Below, in pieces: positions 47,737-56,530 of a stretch of 64,000 bases of DNA. The notes beneath the pieces are model-generated. The model was not told the origin of the DNA, ran no database searches, and worked only from the letters and a program-made list of their open reading frames with translations. Positions within the stretch are counted from its first letter, which is position 1; the number at the start of each line of letters is the position of its first letter. A program made the position numbers and the translations under genes. The stretch comes from JAXMHQ01 sp046346665 (GTDB taxonomy: Bacteria; Verrucomicrobiota; Verrucomicrobiia; Limisphaerales; JAXMHQ01): contig JAXMHQ010000028.1 in NCBI GenBank assembly GCA_046346665.1, positions 10,393 to 74,392 of the forward strand. Reading direction: 5' to 3'.

Positions 47737-47965
47737 GGCGGCATTCTGCACTGCTGTCGGCCATCTTGTCAATCCCGCCGGCAAGTATGCCGGCGAGATG
47801 TAATGAATCTTTTGCTTCCAACCTTTTAGTCTGGTCCCCAAACTTAAGGCCCACCGCATCCAATACGTGCATCCCCCGCGGAGCATCTGAAATCCCGTTG
47901 ACACCCGGAGGCGAGGGTGCTGTCATCGCAAATGGGCGCGCGGGCCGCCTTTCCCGCATTTACTT
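47737..47965. promoter_or_regulatory. Divergent intergenic region of BREX operon and 47966 gene
   Basis: About 230 bp separate brxA from the + strand gene at 47966 and must contain the BREX operon promoter. It holds a small hairpin (gccggcaagtatgccggc, 47786-47803) and a tttgcttccaaccttttag stretch. No regulator gene sits here, unlike systems with BrxR. Confidence 0.4.
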
Positions 47966-48493
47966 ATGAATCCCGAGATTGAATCACTGAAGCAACTCGC
48001 CTCTCAAAAAATCACGAAAGCCAAACTTGACGCCTTGAGAAGCTCCCACGCGGACGCTGAAAGCCTCTTTCAGCACCTGCAACCTCGCCCAGATGCGGAC
48101 AAGGACGATTTCGAGAGCGAGTTGGCAGAGCTTGAGTCAGCGCTCGAGGATCTCTCTTCCGCACTGGACGACTTAGACATGGCGGAGGAAAAGGAGGACC
48201 GCGACGACGCTGTCGACATGATTCAGGACGCGCTGGGCGAGACGGTATCTGCTTTCGAGACTATCATGCCGAACGCAATCATCGGGAGCACTCCGCGACC
48301 GCCCAAGGCTGAGCAACCCAGATTTGATCCCGATTTCATCGCGCAGGTTGCCGAAATATTCAAACGCCCGGAGCTGGAGCGTGCGCAAGCCCTCTCCGAC
48401 TGGGTTCAATCCGCCGGCACGCCAGAGCAAATCGCTGATCGTCAGAGAACACTTGACCAACTTTTTGACTGCATCAAAAGGAATGCAAAATAG
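47966..48493 (+). CDS. Hypothetical acidic coiled-coil protein divergent from BREX
   Basis: 175 residues. The middle, ELAELESALEDLSSALDDLD then MAEEKEDRDDAVDMIQDALG, is acidic with heptad spacing, suggesting a coiled coil. No family recognised. The stop overlaps the start of the next gene by 11 bp (ATG at 48483), so the two are one unit, reading away from brxA and possibly sharing its control region. Confidence 0.65.
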   Translation: MNPEIESLKQLASQKITKAKLDALRSSHADAESLFQHLQPRPDADKDDFESELAELESALEDLSSALDDLDMAEEKEDRDDAVDMIQDALGETVSAFETIMPNAIIGSTPRPPKAEQPRFDPDFIAQVAEIFKRPELERAQALSDWVQSAGTPEQIADRQRTLDQLFDCIKRNAK

Positions 48494-49160
48494 CGAGCCG
48501 ACTGCGACCTACCGTCCAAGATCGCTCCAAACCAAGCTCATGACACACGGGAAAACCAGTTATGACCCCTGCCGCCCGACCGGCAAAAGTGCTGGTGAGC
48601 CGAGCAGTCTCGAAGGCATAGTAGAAGCTTACCTCCGGGACCATGCTGATGCCGAGGCTCGCTACCTTCGCTTCTATCGAGTCCAGAAATCGCTCCCAGC
48701 TGCCATTTCCAAAGCCGCCCTTGCTCAACTTCCAAACGGCGCACGTTTCTCGCATCAACGACGAATTCCTGCCGGAGTCCTGGCCCAGACCCGCGAAGCC
48801 ATGTTGAAATTGGATTACCGCGGCATCACCAGCTTCGCGGCCCTTTATGACAAAGTGGCCGCAGCGCTCAGGCCGATTCGCGGCATCGGCCTCCTGACGA
48901 TCTACGACACGGTCCACAGACTCGGCGCATACCTGGAACTGAGCCCGGAACAGGTTTACCTCCACGCTGGGGTCCGCACCGGGGCCAAGGCTTTGGGCCT
49001 TGCCGACTGGCGCGACAAGCTCCCGTTGTCTGCCTTTCCAATGCCATTCCAGCGATTGCGGCCGGAACAGGTCGAAGACTGCCTATGCCTCTATAAGTCA
49101 CAATTACAGGCTTGGCGAAGGGCGCAACGCCACACCTCCGGAGCCGCGCGAAATCCCTGA
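48483..49160 (+). CDS. Hypothetical protein with helix-hairpin-helix-like motif
   Basis: 225 residues from the ATG at 48483, which overlaps the previous stop. A central segment, RPIRGIGLLTIYDTVHRLGA then YLELSPEQVYLHAGVRTGAK, resembles a helix-hairpin-helix DNA-binding motif plus a conserved extension seen in uncharacterised proteins. An alternative start is the ATG at 48540. It may bind DNA; the coupling to the acidic protein suggests a two-gene unit. Confidence 0.65.
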   Translation: MQNSEPTATYRPRSLQTKLMTHGKTSYDPCRPTGKSAGEPSSLEGIVEAYLRDHADAEARYLRFYRVQKSLPAAISKAALAQLPNGARFSHQRRIPAGVLAQTREAMLKLDYRGITSFAALYDKVAAALRPIRGIGLLTIYDTVHRLGAYLELSPEQVYLHAGVRTGAKALGLADWRDKLPLSAFPMPFQRLRPEQVEDCLCLYKSQLQAWRRAQRHTSGAARNP

Positions 49161-49194
49161 TTCAGCTAGACAACGTGGATGCTCATACCTCCGC

Positions 49195-49599
49195 TCAAAT
49201 CTCCCAGCCCCACCACCTGCGTCTACGATCATGGCGTGGCTCAGGCACGGGCGCTTCAGTATAAATGTATCGGAACATTTTCAAGCAGGCTGTTTCGCTC
49301 CTATTATTGATGAACTCTTCCGCGAACTTTGCGTCTTCCTCCAATTTCTCCGCACTATAACCATGGCTCCTGAGGATAGCTTGCGACTGAACCTTGTTTT
49401 CAACCAGCACTAGCGAGACGGCGGCATCGATCCGAGCAAGCTTTTGAGTGACCGCCATTCGGAACCTCCTCTGCGCATTCTCGTTCGCGGCCAACCAGTG
49501 GATCAACTTTGTCAGAAGGTGGAAGTTAGCCTCCGTCAGGCCGTCGGTGTGCTGGGCCATGCTCAGCGGTGTCGTGGTCGATCTGGAGTTTCGTCTCAT
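49195..49599 (-). CDS. Hypothetical helical protein
   Basis: 134 residues from the ATG at 49599. Helical throughout (EANFHLLTKLIHWLAANENA, EEDAKFAEEFINNRSETA), with a basic tail RHDRRRRWWGWEI. No family recognised. It is convergent with 48483 and overlaps no other strong frame; the start could be the ATG at 49560. Confidence 0.5.
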   Translation of the reverse strand: MRRNSRSTTTPLSMAQHTDGLTEANFHLLTKLIHWLAANENAQRRFRMAVTQKLARIDAAVSLVLVENKVQSQAILRSHGYSAEKLEEDAKFAEEFINNRSETACLKMFRYIYTEAPVPEPRHDRRRRWWGWEI

Positions 49600-49626
49600 G
49601 GCCCAAGCGTAAGCGATGCCCCAAAG

Positions 49627-49878
49627 TTGCGGCAATCAGACTTGGGCGGCTTCCGCAGAGGTCGGCCGACCATCGTTCTCCGGCAGAACGAAGAGGCGAA
49701 CTACGCCTTGTGCGCGCTGTGCCTGCACCCGATCGGCTACTACGGCCAAACGTGGGCCGGGGTCATGTGCCCTAGAGACGAGGTCATTGCGCACCTGCTG
49801 ATGATGCGCGGCTCGGAGGAGAAATACTGGGCGAACGCGAATCAACACCCGATTCACCATCCTGCCGCGGGGGTGTGA
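49627..49878 (+). CDS. Possible small zinc-ribbon protein
   Basis: About 83 residues if read from the TTG at 49627. CALCLHPIGYYGQTWAGVMC gives a C-x2-C...C metal-binding pattern. Third codon positions are strongly GC-rich, as in real genes, on this strand. The start is unknown since no ATG lies in the right place and the upstream frame crosses the opposite-strand gene. Confidence 0.4.
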   Translation: MRQSDLGGFRRGRPTIVLRQNEEANYALCALCLHPIGYYGQTWAGVMCPRDEVIAHLLMMRGSEEKYWANANQHPIHHPAAGV

Positions 49879-49987
49879 ATCACGGCTCGCGAATCTCACG
49901 AAGCCTTGAATTTCGGTTAGAAATCAGACACCTTCGCCCTGCGGTGCCTGACCAAAGTCAGGTGACATTTAACCGATCCAGAACCGT

Positions 49988-50353
49988 ATGACACTTAAAC
50001 AAGCTGCCAAGAAATTTAAGGTAGCCGGGCTTGATAGCGCTTCGCTCGAGGGTCAAGAAGATGCATTTCGTCGGTGCCTATCGTTTCTCGAGGGCATTGA
50101 GAAATCCAAGGCTCAGAATATGAGGCGCGGAAGTTACGGCTTGAAGCATCTCGTTGAGAATCCGGGCCAGAGTGCCGGCACGCAAAACCCAAGCAATACT
50201 TATACCGGCCATGTTTATGAAGGCACGTTCATTCTGGCCGCCTTGGCCGCGGGTTTTGAAATGCAGCAGCAGACGGACGGTGTCTTGAGAGCCAGCTTCA
50301 ACATCTCAGAACGTAGCCTGCGTCGGCGCGTGTCGCAGCTTGCCAAGCAATGA
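49988..50353 (+). CDS. Hypothetical protein
   Basis: 121 residues starting at the ATG 49988. It begins with a short helical N-terminus (TLKQAAKKFKVAGLDSASL), then GSYGLKHLVEN and GHVYEGTFILAALAAGFEMQ, and ends in a basic helix. No family recognised. The codon pattern supports a gene; the context is an operon-free hypothetical cluster. Confidence 0.55.
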   Translation: MTLKQAAKKFKVAGLDSASLEGQEDAFRRCLSFLEGIEKSKAQNMRRGSYGLKHLVENPGQSAGTQNPSNTYTGHVYEGTFILAALAAGFEMQQQTDGVLRASFNISERSLRRRVSQLAKQ

Positions 50354-50607
50354 TGCCGCGTGCCATTCAGGCGCCGGCGGCCCCCACCCACGGGGCTCTT
50401 GCCGCACCAATGAGCTTGAAGCGGCTCCAAGATCCTGGTAGCATCTAAACAGACATCAGGAACGCCTCGACCCGTAGCGGTCGGGGCTACCAGCCGAGCG
50501 CGTGAGTGCGCGCCACGGTGGTAGAGGCCGAAAGGCTTCGATGTGCTGGGGCGAAGGTCCCGGAAAAACATCCCCGATGGAGCTACCCCGAGAGGGGTCT
50601 TGTATCC

Positions 50608-50904
50608 ATGGACGAGAAAGAGCGCGCTCGGTATCACCGGGCCCGGGTAGAATTGTGTGATCGGCTCGCCGCAAGGGCCGACGAGTTTAAAGTCTGTCAC
50701 GCCTGCTGGTCGATCTGGGCAAAGAGCGCCAGTGTCTGCAGTTGCTGCGGCAGCTACCGCTGGCTGGATTCGCCGGAATACGTGATTCGCATCGCCCGGC
50801 GGATGAAAAAACACCCATGGCCGATCAAGATGGCCGTGGTGTCCCGAGACCTACCAGTTGGATTTAAAAAAGGAGAAAAAAGCTATGAGCAACGGAGACA
50901 TTGA
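50608..50904 (+). CDS. Small zinc-ribbon protein
   Basis: 98 residues from the ATG at 50608, with GAGAGG about 13 bases upstream. A four-Cys pattern, CHACWSIWAKSASVCSCCG, fits a rubredoxin-like zinc ribbon; the rest is basic. It overlaps the next gene by 20 bp, suggesting coupled expression. Confidence 0.6.
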   Translation: MDEKERARYHRARVELCDRLAARADEFKVCHACWSIWAKSASVCSCCGSYRWLDSPEYVIRIARRMKKHPWPIKMAVVSRDLPVGFKKGEKSYEQRRH

Positions 50905-51283
50905 CGGCGGGTCCGAGGAACACGTTGTGCGTTGCCCGGTCTGCGGCATCGAGGCCTACGAGGAGTGCCAACACCTTTTCATGCACGGCGACGACCTGCG
51001 GACCCAGGAGGTGATCGACTTCACCGGCCCCGACGGGGCCCTGGAGGAGCTAAACCGGTTAGCGCCGCGCAGCATCCCGGAGTTCGCGGCCAGCTTCTTC
51101 GGGAAGTTCGGCCAGCACTTTAAGTCGTTGGTCGATTACGGTAGCTGCGAATGGAGCGGGGGTGCACCTGGGCTGAGCGGGAATTACTGCTACGTCTGGG
51201 TCAGGAGCAAGGCGGCGCTGTGCAACGAGGTGAACAGGTTTCTCGAGGAACGCATCGCGAGGCTTCGAGCCCGTCGTAATTGA
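50885..51283 (+). CDS. Hypothetical zinc-binding protein
   Basis: 132 residues from the ATG at 50885, with AGGAG 10 bases upstream. The N-terminal CPVCGIEAYEECQH pattern provides C-x2-C and further Cys/His ligands. The rest has no recognised fold. Coupled with the preceding zinc-ribbon gene. Confidence 0.6.
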   Translation: MSNGDIDGGSEEHVVRCPVCGIEAYEECQHLFMHGDDLRTQEVIDFTGPDGALEELNRLAPRSIPEFAASFFGKFGQHFKSLVDYGSCEWSGGAPGLSGNYCYVWVRSKAALCNEVNRFLEERIARLRARRN

Positions 51284-51367
51284 CTCGGAGGATGCGTCTA
51301 GAGCCGGAGCGGCGCTTCGTTCGTCCGATCCGAACAAGTGCCACCACGGGGCGCAGGCCGATAGCAG

Positions 51368-52432
51368 TTACTGGTTGTAGGAACTGGTCAACGTCCCCAC
51401 CCAGTTTGTTCCGCCACTGTTGGGTGATCGGAACAAAGTGACCTCGGTGAAGTAGCCCGAAGGCTCGGCGCTTCCGAAAATGCAGTGAAAATAGATCAGG
51501 TCTCCGCCGGAGTATCGGGGGTCGAGCACGAGATTCGTTACAGCGGGATACGGATTCGGACCATAGGCCGACGCAGAGGTAAAGGGGGTGCCGCCGGCGT
51601 CGATGCCGTTCAAAACAAAGGTCACGTTGCCGCTGTTGGCCCGGAGCGTGGTCCTCCACCCGCCGGCCGTGCCGGCGCGTTCAAGGGTCATGCTGTCGGT
51701 GCGGGCGACGACTGCTCCAGCTGTCGGATTGGTCGACTGAATGCGCCTAGTGATCAGACCGCCGCCGGCCGGCTCGGCCGTTCCAGTTTCCGATCCCTGC
51801 CGGATAAGCCCGCCCAGAGACAGGTGTCCGCCTACAATCAGGCTGCCAGGAAAAACGCCACTGCCAGTGGTATCCTGGGACAAGTTCGCCTCGATCTCCA
51901 GCTCCGGCGCAGGGCCCTGGCTCGGACCCTCCTTCGAGGCGAACGCAAGCTGGCCCGCCGCATCGCGGAGGAGGAAACCGTGGTTCGTGACCGTGCCGTC
52001 CAGAAAACCGACGATTTCGTCCGTCACATCGAGGCCGACGAATCGCTTCGCTACGAGTTTTGCCGCCGGGACGGCTGCGATCGTCGTGGCGTCGAACCCA
52101 GGGGCCGAGGTGTTGCTGGTCACCGTTTCCGTCCAAGGCGCGGTGATCAGGCTGGCGGTTAGGTCACCAGGATTTTTGGCCGAGGTCACGTAGAGCTTGA
52201 TTCGAGAGCTGACGATATTCGTTGCGCTGACCGCGGCGGGCAGGCTGGTCAGATCGAACCGAAGCAGGGCGGCCTGGTTGCTGCTCACGGCGAGCGTGCT
52301 GGCCTTTCCAGCGGCGAGTGTCAGAACGTCGCGCGTCGCCGACGTGTCCTCGGCGACAGGAAGCCCAAAGGCGAGAATTCGCGGGCTGTAGAAGGTCATT
52401 CCGATAGCCAGCAAACTGATGAGCGTTTTCAT
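51368..52432 (-). CDS. Secreted DNRLRE-domain protein
   Basis: 354 residues. A signal peptide (LISLLAIGMTFYSPRILA) is followed by a DNRLRE domain of about 160 residues (ALLRFDLTSLPAAVSATNIV, GLDVTDEIVGFL and GFLLRDAAGQLAFASKE are typical). The C-terminal half has beta strands ending in GGTNWVGTLTSSYNQ, with no PEP-CTERM. Last gene of a five-gene minus-strand operon; its start overlaps the stop of the gene before by 4 bp (ATGA). Confidence 0.75.
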   Translation of the reverse strand: MKTLISLLAIGMTFYSPRILAFGLPVAEDTSATRDVLTLAAGKASTLAVSSNQAALLRFDLTSLPAAVSATNIVSSRIKLYVTSAKNPGDLTASLITAPWTETVTSNTSAPGFDATTIAAVPAAKLVAKRFVGLDVTDEIVGFLDGTVTNHGFLLRDAAGQLAFASKEGPSQGPAPELEIEANLSQDTTGSGVFPGSLIVGGHLSLGGLIRQGSETGTAEPAGGGLITRRIQSTNPTAGAVVARTDSMTLERAGTAGGWRTTLRANSGNVTFVLNGIDAGGTPFTSASAYGPNPYPAVTNLVLDPRYSGGDLIYFHCIFGSAEPSGYFTEVTLFRSPNSGGTNWVGTLTSSYNQ

Positions 52433-53118
52433 GTCGTGTGGTGCTTCCGCGGATTAGTGAGTCGACTGCTGAAAGCCGCTAGGCCAGCAAAGATGAGTGC
52501 CCCCGTCGCGGGTTCTGGTATTGGTGTAAAATCTACAGAGACGATTGAGCAGCTTGCTTGGATGTTCAGTTCACCGTCCAAGTGCGCCATGCGGTAAGCG
52601 TCGAAAAAAAGCCACTGTCCTACTGGTGAGTAGTATGGGCTGGTGAGACAGCCCGTCGCGCCGGAGGGGGCCAAGAAGGTTATTGGCTTCGGGTTTGTGG
52701 CATCCGTGAAATCTGAATCGTATTGGCCTCCTGGAATTCCCCACGATGTGGTGATCGAGAAAGACACTGGTAGGACCTCGCCGGTATCCATGTTGATAGG
52801 CAAGCAGGGAATGACCGTGATCGAATTCATAGCGCCGCCGCTAATCTTGATGTCCGCCCATTCCAGAAACCCGCCATCAGGATAGCGCTCACCAGGAGAA
52901 TAGTGCAGCCAACAATCCAATGTGGTTGCTGAGCCGAAGTCTGCGCACCCGAGGCCTACGCCGATGCCGGTCGCCACATTTTCGGAAACCTGAAGGCCTC
53001 CAAAATCCAGGGAGTTGCTCGGACCGCGATCCGCGTCTCCAAAATAGACCGTGTCGGCTGGCGAGCGCCCAGCTGCAGAAAGGCAAAGCAGCGCTGCGAG
53101 GATTAATGTGCGGTTCAT
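52429..53118 (-). CDS. PEP-CTERM protein
   Basis: 229 residues. N-terminal signal peptide (LILAALLCLSAAGRSPA), beta-rich middle (about 170 residues with five cysteines) and the end VDFTPIPEPATGALIFAGLA followed by the membrane part and basic tail, as in exosortase substrates. In operon with the DNRLRE gene downstream and another PEP-CTERM gene upstream. Confidence 0.85.
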   Translation of the reverse strand: MNRTLILAALLCLSAAGRSPADTVYFGDADRGPSNSLDFGGLQVSENVATGIGVGLGCADFGSATTLDCWLHYSPGERYPDGGFLEWADIKISGGAMNSITVIPCLPINMDTGEVLPVSFSITTSWGIPGGQYDSDFTDATNPKPITFLAPSGATGCLTSPYYSPVGQWLFFDAYRMAHLDGELNIQASCSIVSVDFTPIPEPATGALIFAGLAAFSSRLTNPRKHHTT

Positions 53119-53148
53119 GAAAATCTCCGTCTTTGCTTCGTGGTTTCG

Positions 53149-53853
53149 CTATCTGCAGAGCACTGAGCACGGCGTAGAGTCCTGCCCTATACGTTTCCCA
53201 CGGGAAAACACCGCAGCTACAGTCGCAAGGACAAAAAGTGAGATTGTGCTCGGCTCAGGAACGGCAACCCCGGAAACTTCGATCACCACATCGTTGTAGT
53301 CCCTATCCGACCCCGAAAACCACAAATCCTCCCAACAGATCACGTAGTCCCCGATCCGATTCCCTGGCACGCCCGTATCGCCGGTGATCTGAAAAGCCAC
53401 CATGTGGTCCTCGCCGGCATTGCTGGTCTGCACCGAGCTGAACTGAGCACCGTTATCACTGTGGATCATCCAGCTGAAATTCTCCCCCGAACTGCCTGGC
53501 AGAGCCGTCCACGCGCCGTTGATGTAGCCGTATGGCGAGACCCTGAGAACGAAAATCCCGGGGTTGCTGGATGAAGAATAGTAGAGATCCGTTGCAGTGC
53601 CGGCAAAGGCGGCGCGAGCTTCGGCAGACCCGCCCACATTCAGCCAGATCTGATCCAGGGAGTCATCAACTCGGGCGTAGTTGCCGGGACCATACAATGT
53701 GTCCAGAACGTTGCCGTTCGGGTTGCCACTCAAGCCAGGAATAAGGTCCGGCTCCGCACCGGGATTGGCAGCTATGGGTGTTTGGTCAGCGACGACGTGG
53801 GTAGAGATCAAACAAAAGGCGCTGATTCCGAAGCAGAGGAACGAGAGTCGCAT
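53149..53853 (-). CDS. PEP-CTERM protein with DUF4114-like domain
   Basis: 234 residues. A signal peptide (LCFGISAFCLISTHVVA) leads into a domain with FSWMIHSDNGAQFSSVQTSN, DHMVAFQITGD and ICWEDLWFSGSDRDYNDVVI, the typical DUF4114-type Asp-rich ending. The C-terminus is VAVPEPSTISLFVLATVAAV and a basic tail. It belongs to the surface operon; probable Ca-binding surface protein. Confidence 0.85.
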   Translation of the reverse strand: MRLSFLCFGISAFCLISTHVVADQTPIAANPGAEPDLIPGLSGNPNGNVLDTLYGPGNYARVDDSLDQIWLNVGGSAEARAAFAGTATDLYYSSSSNPGIFVLRVSPYGYINGAWTALPGSSGENFSWMIHSDNGAQFSSVQTSNAGEDHMVAFQITGDTGVPGNRIGDYVICWEDLWFSGSDRDYNDVVIEVSGVAVPEPSTISLFVLATVAAVFSRGKRIGQDSTPCSVLCR

Positions 53854-53900
53854 AAGATCCTTTCAGCCTTCAGCTGCCCAGCCATGAGTAGAAGGCACCC

Positions 53901-54635
53901 CTATTTACAGCAAGGTGCTCGCGAATGAAAAGACTTTTCGTCGTGGGGGAGCCGGTTCCGGAGCCGGCGCGCGATGGCGCTGACCGCCGCCAGGCCAACC
54001 AGCGTCGCGACCTGCGGTTCAGGCACTGTCTGGATGGTAAGCCCCCAGCTGTTCAGGGTGGTAATGCCTCCGGTGGAGAGGTCGGCCACGAAAAGCGTCC
54101 AGTCGCCATTCACGCTCAGACCGTTGAAAACTCCGAGCATGTTCGACCTGGGCGCAGAGTCGAAGAGCCCCGGCGCAGACGACGGGTCCAGAATTCGGCC
54201 ATCCGGCTGCCAGGTCCCGGTCAACTGCCCGCTGCCGTTCAAGGCGTAGGAGACTGACCGGTATTGGTGCACGTCCTGGCCAGCCTGGTCGTCGAGGGTA
54301 AACTGGCCCTGGGCCGCACCGGTCCCGAATCCTGCGTCCGGATACCCGATGCCGTTCGAGGAGGATAGTCCGGGTCGATTCAGGAGAACGGACAAGGCCC
54401 CGTCGTGGGACAACCAGACGTAGAGATCCCCATTGAACCCGCCCGAGGTTGTAAACGAGACAGAGACGTCGCTGATGGTGCCCGGCACATCCGCCAGGGT
54501 GACGCTGTTCCGGACTCCGTCCGCGTCGTTGTCTGGTATCGAACCCGTGCTCGGTGAAAAGTAAAACTCGTAGGCACCGGCCGGGACTTGCAGCGACAGG
54601 ATCGCCAACGCGCAGGCGAAAAGCTTGGTGTTCAT
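53901..54635 (-). CDS. PEP-CTERM protein with P/Homo B-like domain
   Basis: 244 residues from the ATG at 54635. Signal peptide KLFACALAILSLQVPAGA, then a proprotein-convertase P-like beta sandwich (GTISDVSVSFTTSGGFNGDL, LFVADLSTGGITTLNSWGLT) and the end VPEPQVATLVGLAAVSAIARR. The start lies 7 bp after the stop of the BspA-like gene. Upstream frame is open but lies in that gene's 3' part. Confidence 0.85.
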   Translation of the reverse strand: MNTKLFACALAILSLQVPAGAYEFYFSPSTGSIPDNDADGVRNSVTLADVPGTISDVSVSFTTSGGFNGDLYVWLSHDGALSVLLNRPGLSSSNGIGYPDAGFGTGAAQGQFTLDDQAGQDVHQYRSVSYALNGSGQLTGTWQPDGRILDPSSAPGLFDSAPRSNMLGVFNGLSVNGDWTLFVADLSTGGITTLNSWGLTIQTVPEPQVATLVGLAAVSAIARRLRNRLPHDEKSFHSRAPCCK

Positions 54636-54642
54636 GATCGGA

Positions 54643-56331
54643 TTACGGGTAGCAGGTGCGGTAAAACGCCGCCGAAGTAGGCGGATTTGGGTCCGTGAAA
54701 TCAGCCTCGCCCGAGGGACCGACGGCGGAGGTGCCGATCGTTTCCCACGGACCGCTAGGCGACGGTGCCCTCTGGACCGAGTAGGCGCGGCCCACGATCC
54801 CGGCAAACCGGATGGTGACGCCAGCGGGCGTGTAAATCGGCGGCAGCATGTTCAGAGTCGGGCTGTCCGCCGGCAGAACATCGATCAGGATCTGGGCTGT
54901 GGCAGTCCCGCCGCCCCAGTCGTCGGTAACCGTGTAGTCGATCGAGTCGCCACCGACGTAGTTGGTGGGCGGAGAATACGTGATTGCGCCACCGCTCAAG
55001 GTAACTGTCCCGCCCTGTGAGGTCGTGTTCGTCGGCAATGCCAGGCTGAGTGCGTCTCCCTCGGGGGCGGAGGCCAGCAAAAGCAGTTTCTCAACAGCGA
55101 TCGTGCAGGGCTGATCCTGGCTCGTGGCTGCTGGGAGATTCGTTGCCGTCGGCCAAGTCCAAGGCATGGTCGGTATTCCCAATGTCGCCTCGTCCCAACC
55201 CTCTGCCCCGGGTAGGTAGTAGGCAACCGCGTTGCTGTCGCCAATAAACATGGAATCATTATTACCGAACTCGTGGGTATCTCCATGGAAGTATGCCGCA
55301 CTCAGATTGGAGTTGCCCGCAAACACAACGGCACCGATGTAGATAACACTTTTCGGGATACTCACAGTTCTAAGATCACAAAATAGAAACGCCGCACCAT
55401 CAATTTCGCTGAGGTTATTGGGTAGGCTGATATCCTGCAAATTGGTGCAGCCAGCGAAAACGGAGTTTTCAATGACGGCCGCGCTATTCGGCAATTCCAC
55501 GTGAACGAGGTTGTAATCGCCAGCAAAGGCGCCGGCGCTGATTCTGGTCACGCCTTCCCGTATTTTCACACTTCGCAAATTCGGGCATGATGAAAAGGAT
55601 CCCCACATGATCATAGAATCTCCTCCTCCAAATCTGTAAACGCTGCCAGGAATGTCAATAGTGGTAAGTCCGGAGAAGCAGAAGGCTGCGTCTCCTATGT
55701 AAATAAGGCTGTCAGGAAGATGCACCGAGGTTAAATTTGAGCATCCCCAAAAAGTCCAGAGTCCGATCCCTTGAACGTTGCTGCCAAAGACAACGTTTGT
55801 AAGGCTTGTGCAGTTCTCAAACGCCCCATTGTAGTCGTCGCTGCCACCCCCGACACTTACCACATTATCGGGTATTACGATGCTTCGGAGACTTGAACAG
55901 CTGAGAAAGGTCGATGGAGATATGTAGGTGAGGTTTGTGCTCAACTGCACAGTCGTGAGGTTCGTGCAGTTTTGAAAAGTTCCTCCGCCCATCATTGGAA
56001 ATCCCAGATCTGTCACACTGTTGGGAATCGTGATGTTGGTCAAACTCGTATACGAGAACGCACCTCCTCGGAGCGTGGTAACAGTTTGTGGAATGACAAC
56101 GCTGGTCAGCGGCGTGCCTGCGAAAGCCGAGTGTCCTATTACTAAAACAGGTATCCCGTCGATCTCATCCGGAATTATCACGTCGCAGTTTGTTCCCGTG
56201 TAGCCCGTAATCGTGAGGGAACCGTCGTAATTTGTCTCCCACGTGAAGTCCTGCGCCTGGCCCAGGGACCACGGTGCAAGCAGCGCGACGAGCGCGATCC
56301 AGAGGCACAACACGATGGTTCTCGGTTTCAT
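54643..56331 (-). CDS. BspA-like leucine-rich-repeat surface protein
   Basis: 562 residues. The signal peptide is LWIALVALLAPWSLGQAQ. About 12 LRR_5/BspA repeats of 23-24 residues run from residue 60 to 370, with phrases like LTSVVIPQTVTTLRGGAFSY and LTNITIPNSVTDLG. Then a cadherin-like/Big_9 domain (DSIDYTVTDDWGGGTATAQI) and the verrucomicrobial SVQRAPSPSGPWETIG tail. First gene of the five-gene surface operon; the repeats probably mediate adhesion. Confidence 0.85.
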   Translation of the reverse strand: MKPRTIVLCLWIALVALLAPWSLGQAQDFTWETNYDGSLTITGYTGTNCDVIIPDEIDGIPVLVIGHSAFAGTPLTSVVIPQTVTTLRGGAFSYTSLTNITIPNSVTDLGFPMMGGGTFQNCTNLTTVQLSTNLTYISPSTFLSCSSLRSIVIPDNVVSVGGGSDDYNGAFENCTSLTNVVFGSNVQGIGLWTFWGCSNLTSVHLPDSLIYIGDAAFCFSGLTTIDIPGSVYRFGGGDSMIMWGSFSSCPNLRSVKIREGVTRISAGAFAGDYNLVHVELPNSAAVIENSVFAGCTNLQDISLPNNLSEIDGAAFLFCDLRTVSIPKSVIYIGAVVFAGNSNLSAAYFHGDTHEFGNNDSMFIGDSNAVAYYLPGAEGWDEATLGIPTMPWTWPTATNLPAATSQDQPCTIAVEKLLLLASAPEGDALSLALPTNTTSQGGTVTLSGGAITYSPPTNYVGGDSIDYTVTDDWGGGTATAQILIDVLPADSPTLNMLPPIYTPAGVTIRFAGIVGRAYSVQRAPSPSGPWETIGTSAVGPSGEADFTDPNPPTSAAFYRTCYP

Positions 56332-56530
56332 GGTTCGGATCGCGGTATTTGGTTAATCAGACTCCCTTCGCAAGCACGCGGCTCACGCACGCAAACCGTA
56401 TACCCGCCTGACAGGTGAAAAGCAACAAGAAACAACTGATTACGAGTCGTTAGGAACCGCGCGATTGACCTTCAAATAGTGAGATTGATACCATACCGCC
56501 AAGTTGGCTAGTAAACTCATCAACACCCAT

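Noticed and set aside
33319..47904. Type II BREX / Pgl system
   Set aside because: There is no PglW kinase or BrxD/BrxHI; the presence of brxA, brxB, brxC, pglX, pglZ and brxL fits type I.
47737..47904. N-terminal extension of BrxA to the ATG at 47904
   Set aside because: The extension has no family-like sequence, crosses a hairpin and would leave only about 60 bp for two divergent promoters; kept as an alternative.
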